Below are positions 5,015 through 6,857 of a stretch of 6,857 nucleotides of DNA, in pieces. Source of the stretch: Ktedonobacter sp. 13_1_20CM_4_53_11 (GTDB taxonomy: Bacteria > Chloroflexota > Ktedonobacteria > Ktedonobacterales > Ktedonobacteraceae); NCBI GenBank assembly GCA_001919995.1, contig MNIY01000186.1:1-6857 (forward strand). The letters are read 5' to 3'. Both the position numbers and the translations under genes were made by a program. How positions within the stretch are numbered: position 1 is the stretch's first letter; every line of letters starts with the position of its first letter. The notes below the pieces were generated by a model. That model was not told where the DNA came from. It worked only from the letters and a program-made list of their open reading frames with translations, and ran no database searches.

Positions 5015-5770
5015 CTACTTGTATCCTCCAAAGATCGCATGCCCCGCTCTCATCCAGAAGCAGGAGGCCGTGGAGAAACCGCCTTCGCCCAGCCAGCATA
5101 CTTGTTCACTAAGTGGCGATGGATGATCGATGGGATCAGGATTCGCAGATCCATAGTCATGGATGAAGTAATTCCATTTCATCTCGCAGAATTGCTCGTA
5201 CCCGCTCAGATTCCCACGTTGGGCCAGGCTTTGCTCACGTACCATTTCATCATATTGGCGAGCAAAGAGTTGGGCGACCCGCTGGGTCGGAGGCTCAACG
5301 AGATCAGCGAGCAGGAGAGCTCCTCCTGTTTCCAGACGCTGTGCTATCTCGATGAAGAGTTGGCGCTTCTGCGGGCCAGTGAGATGGTGAACACAAAGTG
5401 ATGACAGGACACAGCGCAACGGAGAAGGTAATGTCTGACGCCACGCCTGCTCAGCTAACTCAAAGGGGAGGATTTCCAAACGGTCACGGAAGGAGTCCAA
5501 TTTGCGCGCGAGGTGCTCACGCATCCTTTCCGATCCATCAAGAGCAAGATAGTGGCAGCCGGGGAACTTCTCGAGAACGGCCTGAGCCAGATGCCCTGCG
5601 CCTGCCCCCAATTCAACGACGGTGAAGATCTCAGAGGGGTGGGCAGGCAGGAGATCCACAATGGTCGTCAGTTGTTCTGCACGTCCCGGAACAAAAAGCT
5701 CACCGAGTTCAAGAAAGTGAGCTGAATTGTCCTCGTTCCAATGATCGCCAGTGGTGTCGATTTCGCTCAA
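5015..5770 (-). CDS. Class I SAM-dependent methyltransferase, substrate unknown
   Basis: A 251-residue protein from a TTG start at 5770. The SAM-binding motif I is VVELGAGAG (about residues 51-59). The acidic residue ending strand 2 is in LALDGS (Asp78). The motif around strand 4 is VLSSLCVHHL (121-130), and the strand 5 region is TGGALLLADLV (148-158). This is the Methyltransf_25/12-type Rossmann fold used for small molecules. The C-terminal half (YEQFCEMKWNYFIHDYG, then a Phe-Trp-rich end FWMRAGHAIFGGYK) probably forms the substrate lid. The TTG at 5770 is preferred because GGGAGA lies six bases before it; the frame also runs on to another TTG at 5809, adding 13 residues, with a poorer ribosome-binding site. 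No ATG or GTG is available in frame at the N terminus. It appears to be a single-gene unit on the minus strand. The family is sure; the substrate cannot be read from the sequence. Confidence 0.9.
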   Translation of the reverse strand: MSEIDTTGDHWNEDNSAHFLELGELFVPGRAEQLTTIVDLLPAHPSEIFTVVELGAGAGHLAQAVLEKFPGCHYLALDGSERMREHLARKLDSFRDRLEILPFELAEQAWRQTLPSPLRCVLSSLCVHHLTGPQKRQLFIEIAQRLETGGALLLADLVEPPTQRVAQLFARQYDEMVREQSLAQRGNLSGYEQFCEMKWNYFIHDYGSANPDPIDHPSPLSEQVCWLGEGGFSTASCFWMRAGHAIFGGYK

Positions 5771-5874
5771 AAGACTTCTCCCTTCATTACTCTGAACGCA
5801 TTTCCTCAAGCCAAGTCTACCCTATTGGGCTTGAAGAGACGAGGCTTTGCCGTAGTTGTTAGAAATACCATAAC

Positions 5875-6027
5875 GGCTCATCCCCACATTAAGTGAAATC
5901 GCTTGCTTCGATTTCAGGCCAGAACAGCATCGACAGGAAAACGCCTTCACGGATGAGCGAGAGGCCATCTCGCTAGGCTGAGTCTGCATTTTCTAGCAAG
6001 CAGGCTCACTTAATATGAGGATGAGCC
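5875..6027. mobile_element. MITE-like element, 153 bp, non-coding, with inverted ends
   Basis: The outer 22 bases at each end (5875-5896 and 6006-6027) are inverted copies matching at 20 of 22 positions; both begin GGCTCATCC, with ATTAAGTGA at the inner end. Extending to 32 bp keeps 26 matches, with GCTTGC/GCAAGC as the inner edge. The inside has no gene but carries two more perfect palindromes: TGAAATCG/CGATTTCA (5894-5901 / 5909-5916) and AGCGAGA/TCTCGCT (5956-5962 / 5968-5974). A TA dinucleotide lies one to two bases outside each end (5871-5872, 6029-6030), as would follow from TA target duplication of the IS630/Tc1 kind, but this is too short to be firm. Size, lack of coding and inverted ends fit a miniature inverted-repeat transposable element moved by a transposase encoded elsewhere. 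A large hairpin RNA or bidirectional terminator is the alternative. Confidence 0.72.
5894..5916. repeat. 8-bp perfect inverted repeat inside the left end of the MITE-like element
   Basis: TGAAATCG (5894-5901), seven bases, CGATTTCA (5909-5916). It overlaps the inner edge of the left inverted end. It lies about 125 bp ahead of the methyltransferase start, so it could also act as an operator, but its place inside the element makes a structural role more likely. Confidence 0.5.
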
Positions 6028-6175
6028 CTATTTGGCAGAAATCCTGATGGGGTGATTCGCTTGGTGAGGACGGGGTGCGCGTACGATTTTTGCATTTGGC
6101 GAGCACAGAGCATGGCTGTGGAAAGTCTAGCCACTACCTCTGAACGCATGTCAAGGTAGCCAAACTACGGGAGTC

Positions 6176-6857
6176 TTACCTGATCAGATCTCGGGCAGTC
6201 AGCCCAAGCTTTCGATCAGAGGACCAGGGGGCTTCAGGCGCATACACGAGTTTCGCTAACGCAATAAGTGCGAGATCATATTGGCTGCGCATACTCACAA
6301 AAGCGCGCCAGCTTTCCTCTCGATCCGCTTTGAGCCGCACTCCGGCGCTACTCAACTGCTCACACGCGGCATCATATTCGGCACGCGTCACATGCATCGA
6401 AACGCCTGGAGCAAGGGCTGAGCCTGGGGGTATACCTACATCAGTTGCAATGTCCGAAAGCGTACGACTACCGACCTGGAAGCAAAGATTCAACCAGGGA
6501 ACATCCCCCCGATCCACCGTGGAGGAATATAACGCGCTCGCATCGAGGATAGCACCCGCAGTAGTAATCCACGAGGTGCCAGGCTGAGAAGAACGATAAA
6601 AGATCACTTCACTGTTCGAGATATGCGTCTCAGCCAAATCTGTGAACCAATCCTCCCAGGTGCGCCAGAACTGGTCCAGTTCCTGAGCCAGGCCTAACCG
6701 GTACGCCTGTGCAAGCACCTTGACGCCTGATGGAGGTGAGCCAAAGCGAAAAGCCACCCGCGTCACCACTTCCTCTCGCTGCGAGTAAATCGAATAGACG
6801 GTGGGCAGAAAGGTGATGAGCAGGCCCACGATGCCCAGTCCAATCACCCCTCCCATG
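6176..6857 (-). CDS. Conserved membrane-anchored protein, C-terminal part (cut by window edge); possibly ion-channel-like
   Basis: The visible part is at least 226 residues, ending at the TAA at 6178-6176. It opens with a hydrophobic helix, IGLGIVGLLITFLPTVYSIY (about 5-24), then QREEVVTRVAFRFGSPPSG and a long soluble region with many aromatic and acidic residues (WRTWEDWFTDLAETH, 65-79; FYRSSQPGTSWITTAGAILDAS around 86-107; WSSDR, 211-215). An ATG lies at 6856, but it precedes what looks like the last membrane helix, so the true start is probably outside the window. From memory, this LPT-Y helix plus SPPS, RS-QP--SW-TAAGA-LDA and PW-SDR pattern recurs in uncharacterised bacterial proteins whose N-terminal half looks like a two-helix potassium-channel pore. 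That part cannot be seen here, so channel function is a guess. No frame disruption is visible. Confidence 0.72.
   Translation of the reverse strand, partial: MGGVIGLGIVGLLITFLPTVYSIYSQREEVVTRVAFRFGSPPSGVKVLAQAYRLGLAQELDQFWRTWEDWFTDLAETHISNSEVIFYRSSQPGTSWITTAGAILDASALYSSTVDRGDVPWLNLCFQVGSRTLSDIATDVGIPPGSALAPGVSMHVTRAEYDAACEQLSSAGVRLKADREESWRAFVSMRSQYDLALIALAKLVYAPEAPWSSDRKLGLTARDLIR

Larger units (their letters stand above)
5771..6175. other. Spacer between methyltransferase and right-edge gene, holding a MITE-like element
   Basis: No credible gene. The middle (5875-6027) is an inverted-repeat element described separately. To its right, CTACCT (6134-6139) / AGGTAG (6154-6159) is a loose 6-bp stem with a 14-base loop just past the stop of the right-edge gene; it is a poor terminator. 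The word CTCTGAACGCAT occurs both at 5790-5801 and 6139-6150, probably by chance. Confidence 0.6.

Noticed and set aside
4745..5401. A 218-codon open frame on the plus strand
   Set aside because: It lies largely antisense to the methyltransferase gene, whose SAM motifs are clear. The antisense product has no recognisable motif and no ribosome-binding site.

Overview
The window looks like an accessory stretch of a bacterial chromosome of middling GC content. The best guess for the host is the Chloroflexota, class Ktedonobacteria. That guess rests on the kind of genes present (an excisionase-type helix-turn-helix fused to a soluble histidine kinase, a stand-alone receiver, an ArsR-type regulator, a class I methyltransferase) and on the long repeat-rich spacers. 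It is an inference from gene style, not from a marker gene. No rRNA, tRNA or CRISPR array was seen.

Layout. At the left edge, on the minus strand, are the first 185 codons of a type I restriction-modification methyltransferase subunit (hsdM). Its coding sequence runs off the window just after the N-terminal helical domain. Upstream of it, also on the minus strand, is a 315-residue HTH-histidine kinase (784-1731). It is divergent from an ArsR-family regulator (1868-2257, plus). The 136-bp divergent spacer carries a 10-bp palindrome, a 7-bp inverted repeat and three ATAAG words spaced exactly 10 bp apart, which makes it a likely shared operator region. About 1 kb without a convincing gene follows (2258-3273). 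It holds a hairpin over the arsR stop, two copies of a TTCGGT/CGAAATA element, a nested hairpin block (2543-2639) that could be a structured RNA, and the first copy of a diverged long direct repeat.

A small four-helix membrane protein of unknown function (3274-3654, plus) sits between the two copies of that repeat (about 2944-3177 and 3876-4110, 932-933 bp apart). A stand-alone CheY-like receiver (4173-4577, minus) follows. The best match to the TTCGGT/CGAAATA element lies 15 bp ahead of its start codon. After another gene-poor spacer there is a class I SAM-dependent methyltransferase (5015-5770, minus, TTG start). Behind it lies a 153-bp non-coding element with 22-bp inverted ends matching at 20 positions (5875-6027), most simply read as a MITE. 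The right edge carries the C-terminal 226 codons of a membrane-anchored protein (6176 to beyond the window, minus).

How the parts may work together. The kinase carries its own DNA-binding domain while the receiver has no output domain, so the usual arrangement (sensor kinase, DNA-binding regulator) is reversed. A DNA-tethered kinase that phosphorylates a diffusible receiver is a testable idea but is not shown by the sequence. The link between the regulators and the restriction-modification genes is adjacency only.
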